From contig JAKLKT010000040.1 of NCBI GenBank assembly GCA_023150495.1, positions 1 to 12,288 of the forward strand: DNA of 12,288 nt, in the 5' to 3' direction. The notes under the pieces were generated by a model. It did not search any database. It saw nothing but the letters and a program-made list of their open reading frames with translations, and was not told the DNA's origin. This DNA is from Planctomycetota bacterium. GTDB lineage: Bacteria; Planctomycetota; PLA2. How positions within the stretch are numbered: position 1 is the stretch's first letter; every line of letters starts with the position of its first letter. A program made the translations under genes and the position numbers. Below are positions 5,454 to 12,288 of the stretch, one piece after another.

Positions 5454-8400
5454 ATGTTGCGCAGCCGAGCGATCCCGACCCTCGCCTCGCTCCACCTGAT
5501 CACGACGGCATGCGAATCCAGCCCGCCTCCCGGCGTGTCGGTCGAATCCCGCACGTGGATACGCAACTACGGCGTGCCCGGTGCCGTGCTGCAGCCCGCA
5601 GCGATCACCGCCCTCTCGGATGGCGGGTACGGCCTGACCGGCCAGATCCACCGGGAAGGTCGAGAGGCCCTCCTGCTGATGAAGGTCGGCGCCGACGGAG
5701 AGCTGGTCCCGCTCGGAGGAGAGCGCGCCTTGGCGATCGGCGGGGCGGCGACAGGGATCGTGCCTGCGGGGGCGGGGCCAACGCGGGACGGAGGCGCTGC
5801 GCTGGCGGGGCTCTCCGGCGGGATGCTTCATGTCGTGCGCCTCGGGCGGGGATCCGAGGTGGAGTGGACGACCGAGGTCCGGCAGATCGATGGCTGCGAG
5901 GAGCGCACCAGCAGAATCCACGCCGTCACGGAGCTCGAGGACCGGGCCCTCGTGGTGTTGGGCCGTTGCCAGCGCTCCGGCTCGCCGGCGAGCTTCGCGG
6001 CCGTGCTCGAGGCGAGCGGCGAGGTCCGCTACGCGGGTCGGACGCTGCACCGGGACTCCGCCGCCGACATCTCGCTCTTCGCCGTGACCGCATTCGCCGA
6101 CCGCTACTACTTCGGGGGCCGCATCAACGACCGCTGCCTGGTCTTCGGGACACCGACGGCGGGCGGTGGGACGTACTCGACGTTCGAGGAGGGTACCGAT
6201 TGCACGATCACTGCCCTCCGGCCCGTGGGGGGCCGGCTGCTGGCGGCTGGGTCGGTGTGGAACACCGACGGTCCCGGGAGCTCCCACGGGCCCGTGTTGC
6301 GAGCGATCAGCCTCGACGACGACCTCTCCGTCGTCGCCCAGGTCGACACGCCCTGGGGGGTGCCGGGGGGGACGGGCCGACCCAGCGCCGGAGGCCTCGA
6401 CGCCTGGCCCTTCGCGCTCACATCGTTCGGCCGGGGGCCGCTCTTCTTCGGGCCGGGTCCGGGTCTCGAGGCCCAGGTCTATGGCCACGGGAGCGCCAAC
6501 CTCGACTCGTCCTTCTTCCTGGACCGACTGGCGGTCGTCAACCTGGAGGTTCGAGCCCACGGCGTGGCCCCCGCTGAGGACTCGGGGACGGTGTACTACG
6601 GGCGCTACCACGTCCGCCTGAGCCCGGAGACGGAGGTGGTCGAGAGAACGGCGCTGCTCGGCTGCGCGGATGGGGCCGTCTTCCCGTACTCGGAGCCCGG
6701 CAGCTACCTGGTCTTCGATTCCTCCGAGCCGTGTGTGGCTCGGGTGTCTGGGGGAGAGCTCCTCTGGCGGAAGACCGCGGTCGAGGGCAACGGGCACTCC
6801 GCGGGCCGCGCCGTGGCGCCGGCTTTCACGCGGGGCCTGCTGGCCGCCGGTGTCCGGGCGGTCGGCGGCACGGAGGTGGGTCTCGTCGTGGCGCACGACG
6901 GGGATTCGGTGGTCTTCGAGCGTACCGTCCGCGCCGCAGAAGGGCAGCCCTCGGGCTTCACGGCGGCCCTCCGCGACGGAGAGGGGTGGGTCCTCGGAGG
7001 CTACGCTGGGAGCTCGGCGTGGCTGGTGCGCATGGAGGCGAGCGGTGAGGTCGGCTGGAGCCGAACCCTGCCGCATGCCGGCGCCATCCGGGCGATGAAG
7101 CGCAGCGAGTCCGGCGACGTGTGGATGACGACCGGCGAGGTCTCGTTCGAGCTCGACGCTGCATTCTCGAACGTGGGTGCCACGATGGTCGCGCCGGTGG
7201 CGGACATCGCTGGAGGCGCGGGCAGCGCGCTTCAGTTCCTCCAGCCCGCGGCCGGCGGATGGTCGCTGGGAACCCTGCCGGCGGGCGGTGAGCCCTCGGC
7301 CATCTTCCTGAGCACGGATCCCGTCGCCGCGCCCGCCAGCGGCGACTCGCCAAGCCCGCGGGGCTCAGCGAGGCTGGTCCGGACGGACGAGGGGACGCGG
7401 GTCGTGCTGGTTCAAGAGCGGCGCGGCGCGGGGAGCTGCGGGGAGCAGTGCGGCGACCTCGGTATCTGGTCCGGCGGCGCCGAGCCGGCCCGGATGTACG
7501 GCACGGGTGGCGATGAGCGCCTGGTCGACGTGACGGAGACCGCCGGAGGGCTCGTGATCCTGGGGACCACGACGGGCTATCGTCCGTCGGAGCAGGATGT
7601 ATGGCTGCTCAAGCTGGACGCGGAGGGCGCGGTCGGCGAAGGCTGTGACGTCGCCGCCGCGCCCGTCAGTGTCTACAGCACCCCGTCCAGGACTGCCTCT
7701 GCGGGACGAGCGTGGGCATGGCCGGTCGCGGTGCCCCTCGGATCGGCCGAGGTCGTCGATCCGCGCGCGGAGGGGCTGCCGGTCGACGCGGGCCGGTCCT
7801 GCACGGGGTTCGTCACCGGTGAGCCGCGGTGGGTGTCCCTCGAGGTCGTCGTCGAGGGCGGTGGGATGGTGACGGTCAGCTCCACCACCACCGGGGGGGG
7901 GCGCTACAGCCACTGCCCGCCGGAATGTCGCCATGAGGTCCCGGCGGGAGACTCCGTGGTCGTCGTCGCGGAGGCCAACCCCGGATGGGCGTTCGACGGC
8001 TGGACGGGGGTTTGCGCCCGGAGTGGCTCCGGGACCGCACGTCGCGCGAGCTTCCCTCTGTTGGCCGACGAGTCTTGCACCGTGTCCTTCACCCGAACCA
8101 GCACCAGCCCCGAAGGGCCTCTCGACTGCCCCGACGGCGTCGACGGCGACGACGACGGCTCGGTAGACGAGGACCGTTGCGTCGATCCGCTCCAGGTCAC
8201 TTGCTCCGGCGACCTCTCGATCCCCGCGCTCTCGTCGGCGTCGCTTCGGGCCACGGTCTCCGGCGGTGCGGCCACGGCTCGCGGCTGGCAGGTCGTCTCC
8301 GCGCCCGTCGGGAGCACGGCCCTCCCGTCGCCCGCGGGCGTGGAGGTGGCGACGTTCACCCCCCTGCTCGCCGGGACTTATCGGCTCCGATTCACAGCGA

Positions 8401-8984
8401 GGGACGCGGAGGACCAGGTCAGCGCCTGCGAGACGCAGCTCGTGGCGACGGCGGTGGACCGTCTGCGCGTCGAGCTGATCTGGAACTCGACGGTCGCCGT
8501 GGAGCTCGACCAGACGGACCTCGATCTCCACCTCCTCGAGCCCGTGTCGAGCGCCGTGTGGTTCGACGGCAGGACCGATTGTCACTGGTTGAACTGCACG
8601 ACGAGTCTGCCGTGGGGGGCGCCCGGGCCAGGGGACGATCCCCTCCTCGCCCTCGACGATCGGGAGGGACGTGGGCCCGAGAACATCAACATCGGGTCGC
8701 CTGGCGTGACCGAGCTCCCCTTCCGCGTCGGGGTGCACTTCTGGGCGAACGACGCTCGCGGGGCGCCGGCCCAGGCGATCGTCAACATCCATTGTAACGG
8801 CCGACTCGAGCGGAGCCTGGGCCCGGTGGCGCTCACCGCCGCCGGACCCAACCTGGACGAGAACGAGCTCTGGAAGGTCGCGGACGTCAGCTTCGGTCCT
8901 ACGGGCTGCTCGGTCGTGCCCCTCCTCGAGCCGGATGGCACGCCGCTCGTCGTGACCACGTCGGAGGCGAGGGAGCGACGATGA
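5454..8984 (+). CDS. Large multidomain surface lipoprotein
   Basis: A 1176-residue protein, likely exported and lipid-anchored: MLRSRAIPTLASLHLITTAC gives Cys 20 as anchor, although Thr at -3 is off consensus. Residues about 40-770 hold at least four loosely repeated units of the form 'DGG-hydrophobic-G ... W-L-x-L/M-D/E-A-x-G-x-V' (for example DVWLLKLDAEGAVGEGC and SAWLVRMEASGEVGWSRTL), typical of beta-propeller-like repeats. Residues about 793-882 form an InlB-type repeat domain (ANPGWAFDGWTGVCARSG ... CTVSFTRT). Residues about 893-911 carry CPDGVDGDDDGSVDEDRC, an acidic motif like calcium-binding Asp loops. A PKD-like beta domain follows (about 915-1000), then a C-terminal domain (about 1003-1160) with DQTDLDLHLLEP, GPENINIGSPG and FRVGVHFWANDARG, a recurrent module of myxobacterial surface proteins. 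The role is probably in surface binding or adhesion; no catalytic motif is seen. It is the first gene of a likely three-gene operon. A run of nine Gs lies in the InlB part. Confidence 0.88.
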   Translation: MLRSRAIPTLASLHLITTACESSPPPGVSVESRTWIRNYGVPGAVLQPAAITALSDGGYGLTGQIHREGREALLLMKVGADGELVPLGGERALAIGGAATGIVPAGAGPTRDGGAALAGLSGGMLHVVRLGRGSEVEWTTEVRQIDGCEERTSRIHAVTELEDRALVVLGRCQRSGSPASFAAVLEASGEVRYAGRTLHRDSAADISLFAVTAFADRYYFGGRINDRCLVFGTPTAGGGTYSTFEEGTDCTITALRPVGGRLLAAGSVWNTDGPGSSHGPVLRAISLDDDLSVVAQVDTPWGVPGGTGRPSAGGLDAWPFALTSFGRGPLFFGPGPGLEAQVYGHGSANLDSSFFLDRLAVVNLEVRAHGVAPAEDSGTVYYGRYHVRLSPETEVVERTALLGCADGAVFPYSEPGSYLVFDSSEPCVARVSGGELLWRKTAVEGNGHSAGRAVAPAFTRGLLAAGVRAVGGTEVGLVVAHDGDSVVFERTVRAAEGQPSGFTAALRDGEGWVLGGYAGSSAWLVRMEASGEVGWSRTLPHAGAIRAMKRSESGDVWMTTGEVSFELDAAFSNVGATMVAPVADIAGGAGSALQFLQPAAGGWSLGTLPAGGEPSAIFLSTDPVAAPASGDSPSPRGSARLVRTDEGTRVVLVQERRGAGSCGEQCGDLGIWSGGAEPARMYGTGGDERLVDVTETAGGLVILGTTTGYRPSEQDVWLLKLDAEGAVGEGCDVAAAPVSVYSTPSRTASAGRAWAWPVAVPLGSAEVVDPRAEGLPVDAGRSCTGFVTGEPRWVSLEVVVEGGGMVTVSSTTTGGGRYSHCPPECRHEVPAGDSVVVVAEANPGWAFDGWTGVCARSGSGTARRASFPLLADESCTVSFTRTSTSPEGPLDCPDGVDGDDDGSVDEDRCVDPLQVTCSGDLSIPALSSASLRATVSGGAATARGWQVVSAPVGSTALPSPAGVEVATFTPLLAGTYRLRFTARDAEDQVSACETQLVATAVDRLRVELIWNSTVAVELDQTDLDLHLLEPVSSAVWFDGRTDCHWLNCTTSLPWGAPGPGDDPLLALDDREGRGPENINIGSPGVTELPFRVGVHFWANDARGAPAQAIVNIHCNGRLERSLGPVALTAAGPNLDENELWKVADVSFGPTGCSVVPLLEPDGTPLVVTTSEARERR
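7893..7901 (+). repeat. Nine-G homopolymer inside a coding sequence
   Basis: Nine consecutive Gs encode three glycines (TTTGGGRYSHC) in the InlB-like part of the large lipoprotein. Tracts of this length can slip during replication. Gain or loss of one G would shift the frame and remove the last third of the protein. Runs of six and seven Gs also occur at 6355-6360 and 6365-6371 in the same gene. Confidence 0.9.
8972..8975 (+). promoter_or_regulatory. Ribosome binding site at a coupled ATGA junction
   Basis: GGAG within GAGGGAG, 5 bases before ATG 8981, lies inside the last codons of the large lipoprotein gene. Together with the ATGA overlap it points to translational coupling of the two products. 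Confidence 0.6.
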
Positions 8985-9706
8985 GGTCCGCGTTCGCGAG
9001 GGCTCGACCGTCATGGGCTAGGCTGGTTGCCGTCATCGCGGCCGGTGTCGTGACCCAGGGCTGTGTTGCCTACCGTACGCGACTGATCGTCCGGGACGTG
9101 GCTCAGCTCTCCGTCCTCCAACGCGGGCTGGTGGCGACCCGGGAAGTCCTCCCGGCCGGGACCGCGACGGCCGCGGCCGACCTGCCGCGGGATCTGCCCA
9201 TCCTCGCCCCGGAGGCGAGGGTCGTCCGGGACCATGCGGGCCTCCGGATCGAGTGCGACCGGTGTCCGGACAGGACGATGACCCTGGCAGATGGCGGAGG
9301 CCGAACGGCCTGGGCCGACGGGCGCGTCGACGCTTCGACCGGCGGCGCCTCCGTCGAGCTCGGCTTCCCGTACGTCGTGTCCCGGTTCTCCATGGAGGAG
9401 AAATGGCTCCCCAAGGGCCGGCGCGAGGTCCTCGTCAGCGAGGTCTCGATGGTCTTACTCTCGACGGAATGGACCAACGTCGAGCAAGTCGTGGAGCGGC
9501 GCTACCTGGAGCTGAGGGGGCTGTGGTGGTTACTGCCGGGGCTACTGCTCACCGCCACCGGCGCGAGCCTGATCGGGATCGGTGAAACGGGACCGGGCCT
9601 GGCGACGTTGGTTCCTGGCCTCGCACTCGACGGGCTCGGCCTCGCCCCCCTGTTCTGGCCACCCGAGGAGATGGTCCTCGACAGGACACGTCCGGGACCA
9701 AGGTGA
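8981..9706 (+). CDS. Predicted lipoprotein with two C-terminal hydrophobic segments
   Basis: A 241-residue protein of unknown function. The signal peptide (MRSAFARARPSWARL, hydrophobic core, VVTQGC) gives Cys 28 as the lipidation site. The middle is beta-rich and contains a small ECDRCPD motif whose two cysteines might bind a metal or form a disulfide. Near the C-terminus two hydrophobic stretches, LRGLWWLLPGLLLTATGASL and LATLVPGLALDGLGLAPLFW, may pair as a membrane hairpin. The ATG overlaps the TGA of the upstream gene (ATGA), and GGAG lies 5 bases before it, so the two are almost certainly co-translated. A protein of this kind would fit as a membrane-bound partner of the large lipoprotein, but that is inference from the coupling only. 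Confidence 0.8.
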   Translation: MRSAFARARPSWARLVAVIAAGVVTQGCVAYRTRLIVRDVAQLSVLQRGLVATREVLPAGTATAAADLPRDLPILAPEARVVRDHAGLRIECDRCPDRTMTLADGGGRTAWADGRVDASTGGASVELGFPYVVSRFSMEEKWLPKGRREVLVSEVSMVLLSTEWTNVEQVVERRYLELRGLWWLLPGLLLTATGASLIGIGETGPGLATLVPGLALDGLGLAPLFWPPEEMVLDRTRPGPR

Positions 9707-9793
9707 CCCGATCCCACGACGACCTCGACGGGCGTGGCGCCCTCGGACATGGACCATTGCGCGGGGAGCTCGAGCGGGGGTAACTGATCAGCG

Positions 9794-10486
9794 ATGAGGC
9801 GAGACGAGCGCCTGACCCTGTCGCTTCTCACCTGCGTCGTCTGGTCCGTCGGGAGCGGCTGCATCGCGACCGGTCGCTTCGCCGTCACGGTACACCACGC
9901 GGGCGCGTACGATCCTGCGAAGGACAGGGCGGTCCAAGAGCAGGCCGCCGCCCTCCCTTGGGATCGAGACTATCCCGTGGCGCTTTATCTCCACGACACG
10001 CCGGAGGGCCTCAGGCTGACGAACGGGAAGTTGGAGATTCTCCCGGGCTATGAGGACCGGTATACCCTCCTCGGGATCATCAAGAGTGAGCACGCGAGAG
10101 ATCGCGAGATTCAAATGGTCGTCAGCATGCTCTGGTACGTGGACATGCACGAGCAGCACAGCAAATCACGCGACCTGTACTGCAAGGTGCAGACACCGCT
10201 CCGGACGTTGACGATCGGACTCTGGTGGGCGGTGGTCCCGTTGAGCTGGCCTTGTTGGATCGCCTACTCGAAGGACGAGGCCGACAACCTTCCGATCCAC
10301 ATCCAGGAGATCAAGCGGGCGGCCACTGCAATGGGCGCCAACGTCGTGGTTCTGGGGGGCCTCGGGAACGACTACGTGGTCTCGGGCAGCACGAGAGTCC
10401 TCGTGACCTCCTACACCGTTCGGGCCGCGCGGGCGTCGGCCTTCGCCCTCGTCGATCGCTCGGCCGCGCAGCCGGCGCCGCCGTGA
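9794..10486 (+). CDS. Predicted lipoprotein of unknown function
   Basis: A 230-residue protein with a signal peptide (MRRDERLTLSLLTCVVWSVG) ending in GSGC, Cys 23 being the likely anchor. The first half has beta-strand-like stretches and a charged helix. A hydrophobic segment at about residues 137-157 (LTIGLWWAVVPLSWPCWIAY) may be membrane-embedded, as in the preceding lipoprotein, although the two proteins do not look alike. The C-terminal part (IKRAATAMGANVVVLGGLG, then strands with SYTVRA) recalls small envelope lipoproteins in which an alanine-rich helix with a 'GAN-V' turn precedes a beta sheet (YbjQ-, RcsF- or DUF4156-like). That likeness is weak. The gap of 87 bases to the previous gene shows no terminator, so it probably belongs to the same transcript. 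The nearest G-rich Shine-Dalgarno candidate (9776-9780) is 13 bases from ATG, further than usual. Confidence 0.75.
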   Translation: MRRDERLTLSLLTCVVWSVGSGCIATGRFAVTVHHAGAYDPAKDRAVQEQAAALPWDRDYPVALYLHDTPEGLRLTNGKLEILPGYEDRYTLLGIIKSEHARDREIQMVVSMLWYVDMHEQHSKSRDLYCKVQTPLRTLTIGLWWAVVPLSWPCWIAYSKDEADNLPIHIQEIKRAATAMGANVVVLGGLGNDYVVSGSTRVLVTSYTVRAARASAFALVDRSAAQPAPP

Positions 10487-10539
10487 GTAGTCTAGCTCGC
10501 TAGCGGTACGAAATTCCGGCGCGCAGTCCCCGCACTGGT

Positions 10540-11874
10540 TCATGGCGACAGGATCAGCGTGAGCTCCACCGGCGCGTCCGAGCGGGTGTCGGGGTCGTAG
10601 AGGGCCGGCTCCGCGGGCACGACGGTGACGGCGATCGTTCGCGTGCCCTCGGGGGTCAGCCGAACGCGCCCGTCCGCGCGGGTCGCGTCGAGCAGCTCAC
10701 CGTCGCTGCCGTCGAGGCCCGGGAGCGCTTGCACGATCAACCGCTCGGAGCCCTGCGCGCCGACCGTCAAGCCGAAGTCCGCCTGGCCCCCGGCCGCGAC
10801 GACGTCGACGTAGGCGGTGCCCAACATCATGGGCGCGCGGACGAGCACCGGACGACCGTCGAGCGCGGCGCTCGTCGACGCAGGCCGAGCGGCCTTCGCG
10901 AAGCTGCTCTCTTGCCGCCAGTGCGCCGCGTCGGCGCGATCGCCGGTGTACCACCGCCAGCGGACGAGCTCGGGCAACGTCTCGAGCGTCGTGACCCCGG
11001 CCCGCTCGACGAGGAGCGCGTCGAGCGCGTCGACGAAGTCGGGCTCGTTCGCGGTCCGATCGACGTCGGCGCCCGGGGGGTTGCGCATGCGCCGCCACAT
11101 CTCGCCGACGAACCGAGGATCGCCGGCGAAGTAGCGATCGCGCAGGAAGAAGAGGAACATCGACGAACCGTACATGTGCCACGTCTCGTAGCGATCGTCG
11201 TAGTCGAGCGCCCACTCGGGGTGGGCCTGGAAGTCCTCGAAGTAGTCGACCCAGTCGTCCCGCGTGGGGTCGAGCTCGGCCTCGAGGAACGCGGCCGTCA
11301 TCTCGAACACCGCCGGGACGTCCCACCAGTCGTCGGCCGCCTGGCTCGCGTGCACGAGCTCGTGCCCCGCGGTGACGGCGGCGAGCTCACCTCCGTAGGG
11401 CCCCCACGGATCGAGCACCAGATAGCTGAAGTAGTCGTCCCATTCGGTCGCCGCGTTCGCGTCGAGCACGTCCACCCAGGTCTGCTCGCGACCGCGCCAG
11501 ACGAAAGCGTCGAAGCGATCGTCGTCTCCACATCGCCCGCCGTCCAACAGCGGCGCGGTCAAGCCGAGCTCGTCGACGAGCAGCGTCCACGAGCGCTCGA
11601 GCTGTCCGAGCGCTTCGGTCGCAGCGTCACGCTCGTCGGCGCGGCGGAAGCGCACGGTGATGGGGCGAGCCTCTGAGCGGAGCGCGTGGGGCCACGCGTC
11701 GAGGCGCGCGCACGGCACGGTGTCGTCGGGGAGTGGCTCGGTGCTGTCGGCGATCGGCGTCGGTGCGCGCGTACACGCCGCCGCCCAGAGCGCGAGCCCG
11801 GCCGACAGCGAGCCGAGCCGACGCTTCGCGAGCGACGAGCGGGGGGCGTGGCTGGCGAACGAGGATGTGCACAC
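10540..11874 (-). CDS. Lipoprotein zinc metalloprotease, MXAN_6640-like
   Basis: A 444-residue protein counted from GTG 11874; a TTG at 11892 in the same frame is the alternative start, and neither has a clear ribosome binding site. A basic region (SSLAKRR) and hydrophobic core end in WAAAC, Cys 34 being the lipid anchor. The zinc-protease signature HELVH is at residues 171-175, with Glu 172 as the likely catalytic base and Glu 191 (in VFEMTAAFLE) a candidate third ligand. This spacing, the DWWDVPAVFEM segment, and a following YGSSMFLFFLRDRYF match the layout of the putative MXAN_6640-type metalloproteases of myxobacteria. The last 110 residues are beta-rich (VDVVAAGGQADFGLTV), as in a substrate- or surface-binding domain. 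It would act in the outer envelope or after release. It is probably co-transcribed with the short gene upstream at 11953, about 60-80 bases away. Substrate unknown. Confidence 0.83.
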   Translation of the reverse strand: MCTSSFASHAPRSSLAKRRLGSLSAGLALWAAACTRAPTPIADSTEPLPDDTVPCARLDAWPHALRSEARPITVRFRRADERDAATEALGQLERSWTLLVDELGLTAPLLDGGRCGDDDRFDAFVWRGREQTWVDVLDANAATEWDDYFSYLVLDPWGPYGGELAAVTAGHELVHASQAADDWWDVPAVFEMTAAFLEAELDPTRDDWVDYFEDFQAHPEWALDYDDRYETWHMYGSSMFLFFLRDRYFAGDPRFVGEMWRRMRNPPGADVDRTANEPDFVDALDALLVERAGVTTLETLPELVRWRWYTGDRADAAHWRQESSFAKAARPASTSAALDGRPVLVRAPMMLGTAYVDVVAAGGQADFGLTVGAQGSERLIVQALPGLDGSDGELLDATRADGRVRLTPEGTRTIAVTVVPAEPALYDPDTRSDAPVELTLILSP

Positions 11875-11952
11875 GGCTCGACAACGTATCAACGACCGAA
11901 GTCGAGCGACAGCGACCGTCCGCGCGAGGGACGCCGCGGATCCGCTCGGCGC

Positions 11953-12264
11953 TCACGGGAGCGTCGTGAAGGTCCAGACGTCGCTCGCGGTGCGGCGGCC
12001 CGCGCCGTCGACGGCGACGACGGTCCAGTGATACTCGGTGCCGGGCGCGAGGTCGGTCAGCCGGAGCGACGTCGCCACGCCGCCGTCGGTGCCGACATCC
12101 GCGTCGGTGCTCGCGTCGGCGGAGGCGTCGGCGGGCGACGCATCCGATGGGCCCGGCGCATCGGCGCCACACGCGTCGAGCGCGACCGCGGTGAGCAGCG
12201 CGATCACGACGGCGCGCGCTTCGCGCCGACAGGCGAGCGCGAGCGGCAGCGCGACGAAGAGCAC
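11953..12264 (-). CDS. Short lipoprotein-like protein with half a fibronectin type III domain, 5' end uncertain
   Basis: The stop at 11953 is clear. Residues 63-103 (ATSLRLTDLAPGTEYHWTV then VAVDGAGR and SDVWTFTT) are the second half of a fibronectin type III domain; the first half is absent. Before it lies a D/A/S-rich linker (DASPADASADASTDADVGTD) typical of myxobacterial lipoproteins, then a hydrophobic stretch and ALDAC, with Cys 32 a plausible lipid anchor. Three starts are possible: GTG 12264, GTG 12207 (which gives an almost bare signal peptide), or one beyond the right edge, since the frame is open to 12288 (SPWLVLFVALPLALACRR). The last would make this the end of a larger membrane protein. 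The missing domain half suggests an internal deletion or a fragment. It lies directly upstream of the metalloprotease gene on the same strand, so the two may be co-transcribed. Confidence 0.5.
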   Translation of the reverse strand: MLFVALPLALACRREARAVVIALLTAVALDACGADAPGPSDASPADASADASTDADVGTDGGVATSLRLTDLAPGTEYHWTVVAVDGAGRRTASDVWTFTTLP

Positions 12265-12288
12265 GAGCCACGGCGATCGCGGTGACCC

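Noticed and set aside
5427..7076. 549-codon antisense frame within the large lipoprotein gene
   Set aside because: Shadow of a strongly supported gene; no signal, motif or plausible start context.
7365..9014. 549-codon antisense frame over the end of the large lipoprotein gene
   Set aside because: Same reason; the plus strand carries recognisable InlB-like and C-terminal domains and an ATGA coupling.
10492..10503. Inverted repeat CTAGC-TC-GCTAG between the convergent genes ending at 10486 and 10540
   Set aside because: Five-base arms with a two-base loop cannot form a stable hairpin; similar CTAGC copies near 4761-4776 include a stop codon and show no consistent arrangement.
1..12288. CRISPR array, tRNA, rRNA, replication origin or known defence cassette
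   Set aside because: No regularly spaced repeats, cloverleaf-like segments or marker proteins were seen; the caspase fragment alone, without a sensor or effector partner next to it, is not enough to call a defence system.

Overview
The window is GC-rich Gram-negative chromosomal DNA that looks like Myxococcota (a Sandaracinus- or Polyangia-like bacterium). The reasons are very high GC with strong GC3 bias, many predicted lipoproteins, a D-G-x-D-x-D surface-protein motif, the 'DLDLHL ... GPENI ... FRVGVHFW' C-terminal domain I associate with myxobacterial surface proteins, and an IS91-type transposase fragment. This placement is inference from sequence style; no rRNA or housekeeping gene is present to confirm it.

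Region 1 (1-2360) is a rearrangement scar. A TfoX/Sxy N-terminal-domain gene (146 to about 512) is broken by one extra G in a five-G run at 217-221 and has lost its own stop. It runs into an internally deleted, antisense IS91-family transposase remnant (about 575-985). Beyond that lies the 3' part of a caspase-like (peptidase C14) gene. The caspase end keeps its His/Cys motifs and an Ig-like domain but lacks the N-terminal region such proteins normally have. One frame is open across all three parts (35-2359), but only the part after about 1043 reads like protein.

Region 2 (2680-5349): a minus-strand lipoprotein with two LPP20-like segments (2680-4209), a divergent small protein of unknown function (4293-4727), and a convergent minus-strand protein of unknown function (4771-5349) with a GTG start and a good ribosome binding site.

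Region 3 (5454-10486): three plus-strand genes that look like a surface lipoprotein operon. The first is a 1176-residue protein: a propeller-like N-terminal part, an InlB-type repeat, an acidic metal-binding-like motif, a PKD-like segment and the myxobacterial C-terminal domain. It is coupled through an ATGA overlap to a small membrane-associated lipoprotein, and a further lipoprotein follows 87 bases later. The divergent control region before the operon (5350-5453) holds a perfect 14-base palindrome and a second inverted repeat.

Region 4 (10540-12288): a minus-strand pair. A short lipoprotein-like protein with half a fibronectin type III domain lies upstream of a lipoprotein zinc metalloprotease (HELVH motif) resembling the MXAN_6640 group.

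Six of the genes encode likely exported lipoproteins, so the main theme is the cell envelope. I see no tRNA, rRNA, CRISPR array, intact mobile element or recognisable defence system. The points most worth a second look are the scar in region 1, the composite surface protein with its nine-G tract, and the palindromic control region ahead of it.
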